From: Nitrospirota bacterium
GTDB lineage: Bacteria > Nitrospirota > Thermodesulfovibrionia > Thermodesulfovibrionales > SM23-35
Assembly: GCA_018262395.1 (NCBI GenBank)
Contig: JAGSYM010000059.1
Coordinates: forward strand, 1 to 6,818
Reading direction: 5' to 3'
Length of the DNA stretch: 6,818 nt
The notes under the pieces are model-generated. The model ran no database searches. It saw only the letters and a program-made list of their open reading frames with translations, and had not been told where the DNA came from. Within the stretch, counting starts at the first letter, position 1, and every line of letters starts with the position of its first letter. Made by a program: the position numbers and the translations under genes. Shown one piece after another: positions 1 through 5,906 of this stretch.

Positions 1-896
1 TCTGTTCCAATCCAGCGGATTCCTTCCCTGCAAACAAGTCTCATGACCTCGGCACTGACGGAACCTTCGGACGGCCACATGCCCGCAGGCCTGTATCCGA
101 ATACCTTCTCAAAATACTCAATTCCCATCCTGATTTGCCGCTGTGCATCTTCAGGATGGGAGAATCTGTGCTGCGGCAGACGTATATCAGGCGATGCAAT
201 TTTTGCAGCATTCGTATCGCAGAGGAGGGGAAGAATAGGGTGGAAGAATGGAGAGACAGAGAGTTCGATCTGACCGGCTGTCACCATTTTCCTGTAACGG
301 GGTATTATTTCATTCAACACATATGTCTGTTTCTCGAGGAGCAGCAATTTATCTTCCTCACTGTAGTCCCTGCCTTTTTGAACGAGGGTGTTCAGGAAAG
401 GATCTTTCTTTCTGAACATCGGATCTATCCAGCAGAGATTGAAAAGCACCTGCAGGTCAAGAAAGTCAGGAACGCTGAAGTACTGTGCCATCCTTTTCAG
501 TTCGCTTCTTATGAGATGGGCTCCTCTTTTCATGAGCAGTTCGAAATATCTTGGAAAAGGTTTTATCATGTGCTCCCAGTTTGCAAGGAAGAAGTTTTCG
601 AGTATGAATGTCCGGTCCTCGATATCCAGCTCGGACGCCTTTTTTACAGATAGCTGCAGATACCGGTCTTCTGCCCTATTTTCTGTATAGTCGACAATCT
701 GCTCAAGAAGAGAGGGAGTAACATTGAATGTCTGTCTTATTTCCGGAAAATCGAGGAGAATCTCCGCCATGTCAAGGTAATCCTTTGTACCGTGGAGTCT
801 TACCCAGGGAAGCCGGTACAGTCCTGTAAAGGGGTCTTTATAGTACGGTTGGTGCATGTGCCAGAGAAAGGAAATACAGAGCGGGCTATCGGTCAT
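1..896 (-). CDS. Glycoside hydrolase family 57 protein (alpha-amylase/glucanotransferase type), C-terminal part missing
   Basis: The first 298 codons of a GH57 enzyme are present; the rest lies beyond the left edge. GH57 enzymes are retaining hydrolases or transferases acting on alpha-glucans such as starch or glycogen. The N-terminus carries conserved region 1, HMHQP, at about residues 13-17 (FLWHMHQPYYKD). A GQIEL motif at about 208-212 fits region 2. WPSEGS at about 274-279 fits region 3, where family knowledge puts the nucleophile Glu (here E277). The acid/base Asp of region 4 would be off the window. There is no signal peptide, so it is probably cytoplasmic. The ATG at 896 is the first possible start after an in-frame stop; it overlaps the ftsB end by 11 bp and has only a weak ribosome site, suggesting translational coupling. 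Family members of this type are usually about 700 residues. The exact substrate (amylase, glucanotransferase, branching enzyme) cannot be decided. Confidence 0.88.
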   Translation of the reverse strand, partial: MTDSPLCISFLWHMHQPYYKDPFTGLYRLPWVRLHGTKDYLDMAEILLDFPEIRQTFNVTPSLLEQIVDYTENRAEDRYLQLSVKKASELDIEDRTFILENFFLANWEHMIKPFPRYFELLMKRGAHLIRSELKRMAQYFSVPDFLDLQVLFNLCWIDPMFRKKDPFLNTLVQKGRDYSEEDKLLLLEKQTYVLNEIIPRYRKMVTAGQIELSVSPFFHPILPLLCDTNAAKIASPDIRLPQHRFSHPEDAQRQIRMGIEYFEKVFGYRPAGMWPSEGSVSAEVMRLVCREGIRWIGT

Positions 897-1212
897 ACTG
901 GAAGATCAATTCATCGGGCTTCGCTAATCCATAATCCTCTCTTGCATGTTTTTCTTTTATGAAAGGGTCTTCCTTGATTGATTTCAACTGCGATCTGAGT
1001 TTCTCATTACCCTGTTCCATTTCTTTAACCTGAGCCTCGAGACTGGCTTTAGTTTTCCGCAGTTCAAAGTAACGGATCAAACCCATATCGCTGAAGATTA
1101 TAGTGATGGTGAGATACAGGATACCCAGGAGCGTAAGAGTAAAGAAAATCAGCCGCCGTTTTTTTATCTCGGAAGTAACCTGTTTTCTTAAGAGATTACC
1201 GTGCACTCCCAT
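886..1212 (-). CDS. ftsB: Septum formation initiator, FtsB/DivIC family
   Basis: A small bitopic membrane protein of the division machinery. In well-studied bacteria FtsB forms a complex with FtsL and FtsQ that controls septal wall synthesis. About 108 residues: a basic N-terminus (RKQ, KKRR), one hydrophobic membrane segment at about 22-41, then a heptad-like charged coiled coil at about 50-81. It ends in the family-typical tail EKHAREDYGLAKPDELIFQY, like the usual E-x-AR-x-x-x-G-x-x-KP-x-E pattern. I chose the ATG at 1212. A TTG at 1221, three codons upstream, is in frame, but the likely -10 box overlaps it. A GAGG lies only 3 bp before the ATG, closer than usual. It is followed with overlap by the GH57 gene. 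Family assignment is firm; the symbol rests on family resemblance, and DivIC would be the equivalent name in Firmicutes. Confidence 0.85.
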   Translation of the reverse strand: MGVHGNLLRKQVTSEIKKRRLIFFTLTLLGILYLTITIIFSDMGLIRYFELRKTKASLEAQVKEMEQGNEKLRSQLKSIKEDPFIKEKHAREDYGLAKPDELIFQYDR

Positions 1213-1220
1213 TAACCTCA

Positions 1221-1249
1221 ATTATAAAATACTTTTGTCCCCTTGTATA
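1221..1249 (-). promoter_or_regulatory. Candidate sigma70-type promoter of ftsB-GH57
   Basis: On the minus strand TATACA (1249-1244, 4 of 6 matches to TTGACA) is followed after 17 bp by a perfect TATAAT (1226-1221). Transcription would begin near 1214, only one or two bases before the ftsB ATG, so the mRNA would be almost leaderless. The rest of the 100-bp lpdA-ftsB gap (1213-1312) shows no convincing terminator: the short inverted repeats there have 4-5 bp stems and no T-run. The prediction is from sequence only. Confidence 0.45.
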
Positions 1250-1312
1250 CCTTTTGACAATGCCGGAGCCTCATGAATCTCCAGCACCATACGTTCTCGT
1301 ATACAGAAGAAA

Positions 1313-2698
1313 TCACTTTTTTTGACCATGGATAGCTTCCCCATGGACGTCCGCCGCAGCTTCCTGCAGAACCTCTGATAATGTCGGATGAGCATGCATA
1401 CTATTCGAGATGTCTTTTGTTTTGAGTCCTTTTGAAATCGCAAGAACACCTTCGTGAATGAGGTCAGAGGCATGCGGCCCTATCATGTGAACACCCAGAA
1501 TCTTGTCTGATGACTCATCAGAGACAATCTTGATCATCCCTTCAATTTCTCCCATGATGTGGGATTTCGCGAGTGTCCGGAACTGAAAATGTCCTGTGCG
1601 GACTTTTATCCCCGTCTCTACAGCCTGCTGTTCTGTGATGCCGACCGAGGCTATTTCAGGGGAGGTGAATATCGCCGACGGCACAGCCGAATAATCTGCA
1701 CGCTCATTACCGCCCACACTATTGTTTGCCGCTACGATGCCCTCTGCTGAAGCAACGTGAGCCAGCATGTGGCCACCCGTTACGTCCCCGACGGCATATA
1801 TGCCGGGAATATTTGTCTCCATTTTCTCATTCGCAATAATCTCTCCTCGGGTGCCTTTTCTGATGCCGACTTTTTCCAAGCCTATACCATCGCTGTTAAA
1901 CGATCTTCCGACAGATACGAGAGCCTTTTCCGCTCCAAGCTCCGTCCCATCACCAAGAAAAATATGAACACCGCCATCGCGCATATCAATTTTATCAACA
2001 GTGATGCTGGGAATGAATCTGATACCGTGTTTCTTCAGTTCCCGCTCAAAAATGTGCGATATCTCGGTATCTTCAGTCGCAAGGGCTCGCGGAAGCTTCT
2101 CGAGTAAGGTAACTTCAGATCCCAGTTGCCTGAAGATGCATGCAAATTCGCATCCGCTGACCCCCGCGCCAATAATAGTCAGGCTTTTTGGTATTGCATC
2201 CAGTCTGAATACATCATCAGTCGACAGTATCTGTCTTCCGTCGAAAGGAAAGGCGGGAAGTTGCAACGTCTTCGAGCCTGTTGCCACAATTATGCGGTCA
2301 GCAGTTACAGTTTTCTGTGCGCCATTTTTTGATTCAACAATTATTTCTGTCGGGGAGACAACCTGCCCGCGTCCTTCCTGCAGAGTGATCCCGTGAAGTT
2401 TAAAAAGATTTCTTATTCCCTTTATTTGAAGATTGACGATTCTGTTTTTTCTCTCAAGGATTTTTAAAAAATTTGGTGAAATATTTCCTGTTGTCTCAAT
2501 GCCAAAATCCTGCAATCTTTTGGCTTTGGAAAACATCTCTGATGAAGCGACAAGGGATTTTGTGGGAATGCATCCCCAGTTCAGGCAGGTTCCACCAACT
2601 TCGTTTTCTTCAATGATGGTTACCCGGGCACCCAGTTGTGCAGCTCTGATCGCTGCGACATAGCCTCCGGGGCCTGACCCGAGTATTGCTAATTTCAT
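1313..2698 (-). CDS. lpdA: Dihydrolipoyl dehydrogenase (E3 / glycine cleavage L protein)
   Basis: This FAD flavoenzyme reoxidises the dihydrolipoyl arm of a carrier protein with NAD+. Length is 461 residues, normal for the family, with no extra N-terminal lipoyl domain. An FAD-binding GSGPGG motif lies at about residues 7-12. The redox-active disulfide C38/C43 sits in GGTCLNWGCIPTKS. A second dinucleotide fold, IIGAGVSGCEFA, is near the middle, followed by the FAD-contacting YAVGD. The C-terminal dimerisation domain carries HAHPTLSE with the catalytic His437-Glu442 pair. All key residues are intact. The ATG at 2698 overlaps the gcvH TGA as ATGA, so the two are very probably co-translated. The neighbour suggests that GcvH is its substrate, though E3 proteins also serve 2-oxoacid dehydrogenases encoded elsewhere. 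Confidence 0.96.
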   Translation of the reverse strand: MKLAILGSGPGGYVAAIRAAQLGARVTIIEENEVGGTCLNWGCIPTKSLVASSEMFSKAKRLQDFGIETTGNISPNFLKILERKNRIVNLQIKGIRNLFKLHGITLQEGRGQVVSPTEIIVESKNGAQKTVTADRIIVATGSKTLQLPAFPFDGRQILSTDDVFRLDAIPKSLTIIGAGVSGCEFACIFRQLGSEVTLLEKLPRALATEDTEISHIFERELKKHGIRFIPSITVDKIDMRDGGVHIFLGDGTELGAEKALVSVGRSFNSDGIGLEKVGIRKGTRGEIIANEKMETNIPGIYAVGDVTGGHMLAHVASAEGIVAANNSVGGNERADYSAVPSAIFTSPEIASVGITEQQAVETGIKVRTGHFQFRTLAKSHIMGEIEGMIKIVSDESSDKILGVHMIGPHASDLIHEGVLAISKGLKTKDISNSMHAHPTLSEVLQEAAADVHGEAIHGQKK

Positions 2699-3081
2699 TT
2701 TGCTTCTTCTTCGACATACTTGGTATACTCAGACGAATCCATGAGGTCATCAAGCTCTGCGGAGTCACCTATTTCAATAATCGCTATCCAACCTTTTCCG
2801 TAGGGGTCATCATTGATAATCTCGGGTGTTTCGGTGAGGTCGTCATTGATTTTGATCACCCGTCCGCTCACCGGAGAGATGATGGAAGATGTTGCCTTTG
2901 TCGATTCAATTTCACCAATTTCGCTGTTTGCTTCGATTTCCGTGTCAACTTCTGGCGGATCGACAAAGACAATGTCACCGAGTGAATCCTGTGCATAATC
3001 GGTAATGCCGATCGTTACGTTCTTGCCTGACGGCCTGATCCATATATGCTCTTTATGATATTTCAGATCATCCGGATTCAT
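2695..3081 (-). CDS. gcvH: Glycine cleavage system H protein (lipoyl carrier)
   Basis: A small cytoplasmic lipoyl-domain protein that shuttles the aminomethyl group between the P, T and L proteins of glycine cleavage, or in reverse in the reductive glycine pathway. It has 128 residues, normal for GcvH. The lipoylation site is Lys62 in ESTKATSSI, followed by SPVSGRV. The family's C-terminal DPYGKGW motif is at about 92-98. The ATG at 3081 has a strong ribosome site, AAGGAGG at 3093-3087, 5 bp upstream. It heads the minus-strand operon, and lpdA follows with a 4-bp overlap. No gcvT, gcvP or lipoate ligase gene is in the window, so the process served is inferred. GcvH-like lipoate-binding proteins of sulfur oxidation (sHdr) look alike, but nothing here favours that reading. 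Confidence 0.94.
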   Translation of the reverse strand: MNPDDLKYHKEHIWIRPSGKNVTIGITDYAQDSLGDIVFVDPPEVDTEIEANSEIGEIESTKATSSIISPVSGRVIKINDDLTETPEIINDDPYGKGWIAIIEIGDSAELDDLMDSSEYTKYVEEEAK

Positions 3082-3114
3082 GTATACCTCCTTAATAGTA
3101 TCTCGCTCTGATTT

Positions 3115-3142
3115 CTTATCACAGGCTTTTCAGCTTTGTCAA
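3115..3142 (-). promoter_or_regulatory. Candidate promoter of the gcvH-lpdA operon
   Basis: On the minus strand a perfect -35 box TTGACA (3142-3137) is followed after 16 bp by GATAAG (3120-3115), 4 of 6 matches to TATAAT. The start of transcription would be near 3108, giving a leader of about 27 nt that contains the strong gcvH ribosome site. It lies back to back with the yceD promoter. Confidence 0.55.
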
Positions 3143-3164
3143 GGAAGACTTCGGCAGCTTGACA
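3137..3164. repeat. Inverted repeat formed by the two divergent -35 regions
   Basis: TGTCAAG (3137-3143) and CTTGACA (3158-3164) are exact inverted copies separated by 14 bp. Inside them lies a smaller symmetric element, GAAG-A-CTTC (3144-3152). The outer arms are the -35 boxes of the two divergent promoters, each extended by one base, so promoter consensus alone explains six of the seven bases. It could also be an operator, but that is not shown by sequence alone. Confidence 0.4.
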
Positions 3165-3188
3165 CTTTTTAAAAGCACCTTTTATAAT
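3159..3188 (+). promoter_or_regulatory. Perfect-consensus sigma70-type promoter of the yceD-rpmF-plsX-fabH operon
   Basis: TTGACA (3159-3164), an 18-bp spacer and TATAAT (3183-3188) match the sigma70 consensus at all 12 positions. Transcription should begin near 3195. That is downstream of the ATG at 3192, which supports the internal ATG at 3216 as the yceD start. The spacer includes CTTTTTAAAAG, a short A/T inverted repeat. Confidence 0.75.
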
Positions 3189-3215
3189 TGAATGGTTTGG
3201 TTGCGATCTTTTAAA

Positions 3216-3722
3216 ATGAAAATAGTCATCCCTGACATACCCAAGGAAGGAGTCGATGTCGATATTCAGGAAACGATTACATTTACCGGTGTACCGTTTA
3301 CGGTCCATACCCTGTTAAGAGTGGAGAAAATGGGGAGCGAGGTTATGGTAACAGGAGATCTGAAAGCAGAAGGTGAGTTGCAGTGCAGCAGGTGTCTGAA
3401 GAAATTTGCCGGTGATATATCTGTTCCTGTAGATGTCGTCTATCGTCCTGTTGAAGAACTCAAGGGAGAGGACCACCACGAGATAACATCCGAAGAACTT
3501 GATTCGGATTTCTATTCAGGCGATGAACTGGATATTATCAATCTTCTGAAAGAACAGGTCGCATTAAATATACCGATGAAACCCCTCTGCAATGATTTAT
3601 GCAGGGGACTCTGTCCGAATTGCGGCGCGGACCTGAATGTGACTGCCTGCTCGTGCAGTCAGAGAACTGTCGATCCGCGGTTCGAAAAACTCGGGAAATT
3701 ACTGAAGAAACGAAAGGAGTAA
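3216..3722 (+). CDS. yceD: YceD family protein (DUF177), linked to 23S rRNA/large-subunit accumulation
   Basis: A 168-residue protein of the DUF177/YceD family, which nearly always sits just before rpmF. Plant and E. coli relatives have been linked to 23S rRNA accumulation or processing; the molecular activity is unsettled. The N-terminus MKIVIPDIPKEG is family-like. LQCSRCLKKF at about 56-65 is the family's central Cys motif. Eight cysteines (57, 60, 125, 129, 133, 136, 145, 147) include LCPNCGADLN near the C-terminus and could form zinc sites. I chose the ATG at 3216 because the consensus promoter places the transcript start after the earlier in-frame ATG at 3192. No ribosome site is visible before 3216. 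Its end overlaps the ribosome site of rpmF, suggesting coupling. Confidence 0.88.
   Translation: MKIVIPDIPKEGVDVDIQETITFTGVPFTVHTLLRVEKMGSEVMVTGDLKAEGELQCSRCLKKFAGDISVPVDVVYRPVEELKGEDHHEITSEELDSDFYSGDELDIINLLKEQVALNIPMKPLCNDLCRGLCPNCGADLNVTACSCSQRTVDPRFEKLGKLLKKRKE
3715..3719 (+). promoter_or_regulatory. Ribosome binding site that fixes the rpmF TTG start
   Basis: AGGAG within AAAGGAG (3713-3719) lies 6 bp before a TTG at 3726, inside the last codons of yceD. The spacing and the conserved L32 N-terminus that follows make this TTG the start. Confidence 0.75.
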
Positions 3723-3725
3723 CAA

Positions 3726-3914
3726 TTGGCTAATCCAACGCATAGACATACAAGAGCGAGAAGGGACAAGCGGAGAGCAAACTGGAAGGGTCAGCTGCCT
3801 AACCTGAGCCTCTGCCCTGATTGCAACGAATTGAAAATGTCTTTTAAGGTATGCCCTCATTGCGGTTCCTATGATGGCCGCAAAGTTCTCACCGTTGTCG
3901 AAAAAGAAGAATGA
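3726..3914 (+). CDS. rpmF: 50S ribosomal protein L32 (zinc-binding form)
   Basis: A 62-residue protein of the large ribosomal subunit. The N-terminus, read from a TTG start as MANPTHRHTRARRDKRRAN, is the typical basic L32 leader segment. C30-P-D-C33 and C43-P-H-C46 form a complete four-cysteine zinc ribbon, so this is the zinc-containing (C+) type. It lies 3 bp after yceD and overlaps plsX by 4 bp (ATGA). Start choice is supported by the ribosome site 6 bp upstream and by the absence of any ATG in the conserved N-terminal part. Confidence 0.95.
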   Translation: MANPTHRHTRARRDKRRANWKGQLPNLSLCPDCNELKMSFKVCPHCGSYDGRKVLTVVEKEE

Positions 3915-4939
3915 GAATTGCCCTTGATGCAATGGGGGGTGACTATGCCCCTGCTGTTACTATCGAGGGTGCAATCGAGACAGTCAATAGTTATGAGAAT
4001 ATCGACATTATCCTTGTCGGTGATGAATCTGCATTAGCGAGAGAACTCGATAGCAAACGCTTTCCTCCAAACCGGATAACAGTCAGGCATGCTTCACAGG
4101 TTGTGAAGATGGACGAGTCTCCTGCGTCTGCAATACGGAGAAAGAAGGACTCATCCATACGGAGGGGGATTGAACTGGTTAAGGGCAATGAGGCAGACGG
4201 TTTTGTCAGTGCCGGTCACTCCGGTGTTGTTATGGCAACCGCTCTTTTTGTGCTCGGCGTATCTGCTGTTGTTGACAGACCTGCTATAGCAGCCATCATG
4301 CCGACGTTGAAATCACCATTCGTTCTTCTTGACGCGGGTGCGAATCTTCACTGTAAACCACAGAATCTCCTTCAGTTTGCTTTGATGGGAAGCACGTACT
4401 GCAGGTTTATCCTGGGGAGGGAAGAGCCAAAGGTAGCACTCATCAGCACAGGTGAGGAGGATACCAAGGGGAATGAACTCACGAAAGAGACGTTTAAGCT
4501 GCTTAAGGAAGCTGATCTGAATTTTATCGGAAACGTCGACGGAAAAGATATTTTTACCGGTGAAGCCGATGTTATTGTCTGTGACGGCTTTACCGGTAAT
4601 GTTGTATTAAAGACGAGCGAAGGGCTTGCTGAGGCAATTATAAGAATGCTTAAGAGAGAGGTGGCAAACCTGACGACAGGCAGAATCGGTTATTTGTTGT
4701 TAAAACCTGCTCTGAGAAACTTTAAAAAGAAGACAGATTATGATGAATATGGAGGTGCGCCGTTGCTCGGAATACAGGGCACCTGTATTATCAGTCATGG
4801 GAGGTCGACGGCAAAAGCAATAAAAAATGCCATAAGAGTTGCATCGGATTTCGCACAGAAAAGGGTCTACGAGATTATTTCCTCAGCGATCGAAGAGGAT
4901 CTTTCCCGCCACGAAGGTATGCCTGTTGGTAAGAAGTAG
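3911..4939 (+). CDS. plsX: Phosphate acyltransferase PlsX (acyl-ACP:phosphate)
   Basis: PlsX makes acyl-phosphate from acyl-ACP and inorganic phosphate. PlsY then uses it to acylate glycerol-3-phosphate, the first step of phospholipid synthesis. It is a peripheral membrane enzyme. Length is 342 residues, normal for the family. Visible motifs in order are LDAMGGDYAP at about 5-14, SAGHSGVVMA, LDAGANLHCKP, LISTGEEDTKGNE, VCDGFTGNVVLKTSEG and YGGAPLLGIQG. The most common form of the second motif is SAGNTGALMA; here His and Ser replace Asn and Thr, as I believe occurs in some relatives. The ATG at 3911 overlaps the rpmF stop. The preceding AAGAAG is a weak ribosome site, so translation is probably coupled to rpmF. 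The gene end overlaps the fabH start by 14 bp. Confidence 0.96.
   Translation: MRIALDAMGGDYAPAVTIEGAIETVNSYENIDIILVGDESALARELDSKRFPPNRITVRHASQVVKMDESPASAIRRKKDSSIRRGIELVKGNEADGFVSAGHSGVVMATALFVLGVSAVVDRPAIAAIMPTLKSPFVLLDAGANLHCKPQNLLQFALMGSTYCRFILGREEPKVALISTGEEDTKGNELTKETFKLLKEADLNFIGNVDGKDIFTGEADVIVCDGFTGNVVLKTSEGLAEAIIRMLKREVANLTTGRIGYLLLKPALRNFKKKTDYDEYGGAPLLGIQGTCIISHGRSTAKAIKNAIRVASDFAQKRVYEIISSAIEEDLSRHEGMPVGKK
4913..4917 (+). promoter_or_regulatory. Ribosome binding site supporting the fabH TTG start
   Basis: GAAGG lies 8 bp before a TTG at 4926, within the end of plsX. No in-frame ATG lies near the conserved FabH N-terminus; the nearest upstream one (4839) would add 29 non-homologous-looking residues. 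Confidence 0.55.
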
Positions 4940-5906
4940 AATCATATCCATCGGTTCTTACGTGCCTGACAGGGTTCTCTCAAATTCCGATCTCGAGGTG
5001 ATGGTCGACACCTCAGATGAATGGATAACGGAGAGGACAGGGATCAGGGAGCGGCGGATTGCCGATGAAAGTCAGGCAGCGTCAGACCTTGCTTTTGAGG
5101 CCTCGAAAATTGCCCTTGATCGGGCTGGTCTGAGCGCAGCAGACATCGAGTTGATTATCGTTGCAACGGTAACAGGTGATATGCCGTTCCCGTCTACCGC
5201 GTGCTTTCTCCAGAACAGGCTTGGCGCATCGCGTGCAGTTGGGTTCGACATCAACGCGACCTGTTCAGGATTCCTTTATGCCTTGTACGTTGCAGACGGT
5301 TTTATACGGTCGGGTATGCACAGGAGAATCCTTGTGGTTGGGACAGAGGTGCTCTCGAAGGTTACGGACTGGAAAGACAGGACAACGTGCGTTATCTTTG
5401 GCGACGGAGCAGGAGCTGCAATAGTTGAAGCAACCAGTGAGGACAGAGGAATACTCTCGATGTCTATTAACTCGGATGGAAGCATGTGGGATCTCATCAA
5501 TATTCCGGGGGGAGGGTCAAGGAACCCGGCATCGACGGACACCCTAAAGAAGGGAATGCATTACATTCGAATGAAGGGAAATGAAACGTTTAAGGTTGCA
5601 GTCCGTACATTAGAGGATGTTGCCTTAAAAACTCTTGCTGATAACGGTCTGGACTCTTCCCAACTTTCGCTCCTCGTTCCTCATCAGGCAAACCTCAGGA
5701 TTATCCAGGCGACTGCTGACAGGCTGAACCTGTCGATGGAAAAAGTCTTTGTGAATCTCGAACAGTATGGAAATACATCTGCTGCGTCAATACCTATTGC
5801 ACTTGATGAAGCGATGACATCCGGTCGGATCAGGGACGGAGATTATATTCTTCTTGAGGCGTTTGGAGGCGGGCTCACCTGGGCGGCTGCTTTAATAAAA
5901 TGGTAA
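4926..5906 (+). CDS. fabH: Beta-ketoacyl-ACP synthase III (FabH)
   Basis: FabH condenses an acyl-CoA, usually acetyl-CoA, with malonyl-ACP to start fatty acid synthesis. From the TTG at 4926 the protein has 326 residues, matching the family. It begins VRSRIISIGSYVPDRVLSN, followed by the typical DTSDEWITERTGIRERR. The catalytic triad is complete: Cys113 in DINATCSGFLYAL, His253 in VPHQANLRI and Asn283 in YGNTSAAS. The glycine-rich C-terminal loop EAFGGGLTWAAALI is present. The start was chosen from homology and a GAAGG 8 bp upstream; a longer frame opens at ATG 4839, inside plsX. It is the last gene of the operon in this window. The fabD, fabG and acpP genes that often follow are replaced by a convergent gene whose 3' end overlaps fabH by 15 bp. 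Acyl-CoA preference cannot be read from the sequence. Confidence 0.96.
   Translation: MVRSRIISIGSYVPDRVLSNSDLEVMVDTSDEWITERTGIRERRIADESQAASDLAFEASKIALDRAGLSAADIELIIVATVTGDMPFPSTACFLQNRLGASRAVGFDINATCSGFLYALYVADGFIRSGMHRRILVVGTEVLSKVTDWKDRTTCVIFGDGAGAAIVEATSEDRGILSMSINSDGSMWDLINIPGGGSRNPASTDTLKKGMHYIRMKGNETFKVAVRTLEDVALKTLADNGLDSSQLSLLVPHQANLRIIQATADRLNLSMEKVFVNLEQYGNTSAASIPIALDEAMTSGRIRDGDYILLEAFGGGLTWAAALIKW

Noticed and set aside
135..653. A 172-codon open frame on the plus strand
   Set aside because: It lies wholly antisense to the GH57 gene, whose protein has clear family motifs. The plus-strand translation shows no recognisable domain.
1262..1304. Possible terminator hairpins after lpdA (GGAG/CTCC and ATACG/CGTAT)
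   Set aside because: The stems are only 4-5 bp and no T-run follows on the minus strand.
1757..2107. Several plus-strand frames of 60-130 codons opposite lpdA
   Set aside because: They are antisense shadows of a gene with every catalytic motif intact and have no family-like sequence or ribosome sites.
1245..3087. GTATAC palindrome at 1245, 1299 and 3082 as a possible regulatory repeat
   Set aside because: A 6-bp palindrome three times in this length is compatible with chance, and the positions relative to the genes differ.
3192..3215. Earlier yceD start at ATG 3192
   Set aside because: It lies at or before the transcript start expected from the perfect-consensus promoter, and family members normally begin at the MKI that follows.
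3082..3215. FapR-type operator controlling plsX-fabH
   Set aside because: No sequence resembling the known FapR palindrome is visible, and no fapR gene is present.
4839..4925. Longer fabH start at ATG 4839
   Set aside because: The extra 29 residues lie inside plsX and do not look like any FabH N-terminus; the TTG at 4926 gives a standard-length protein.
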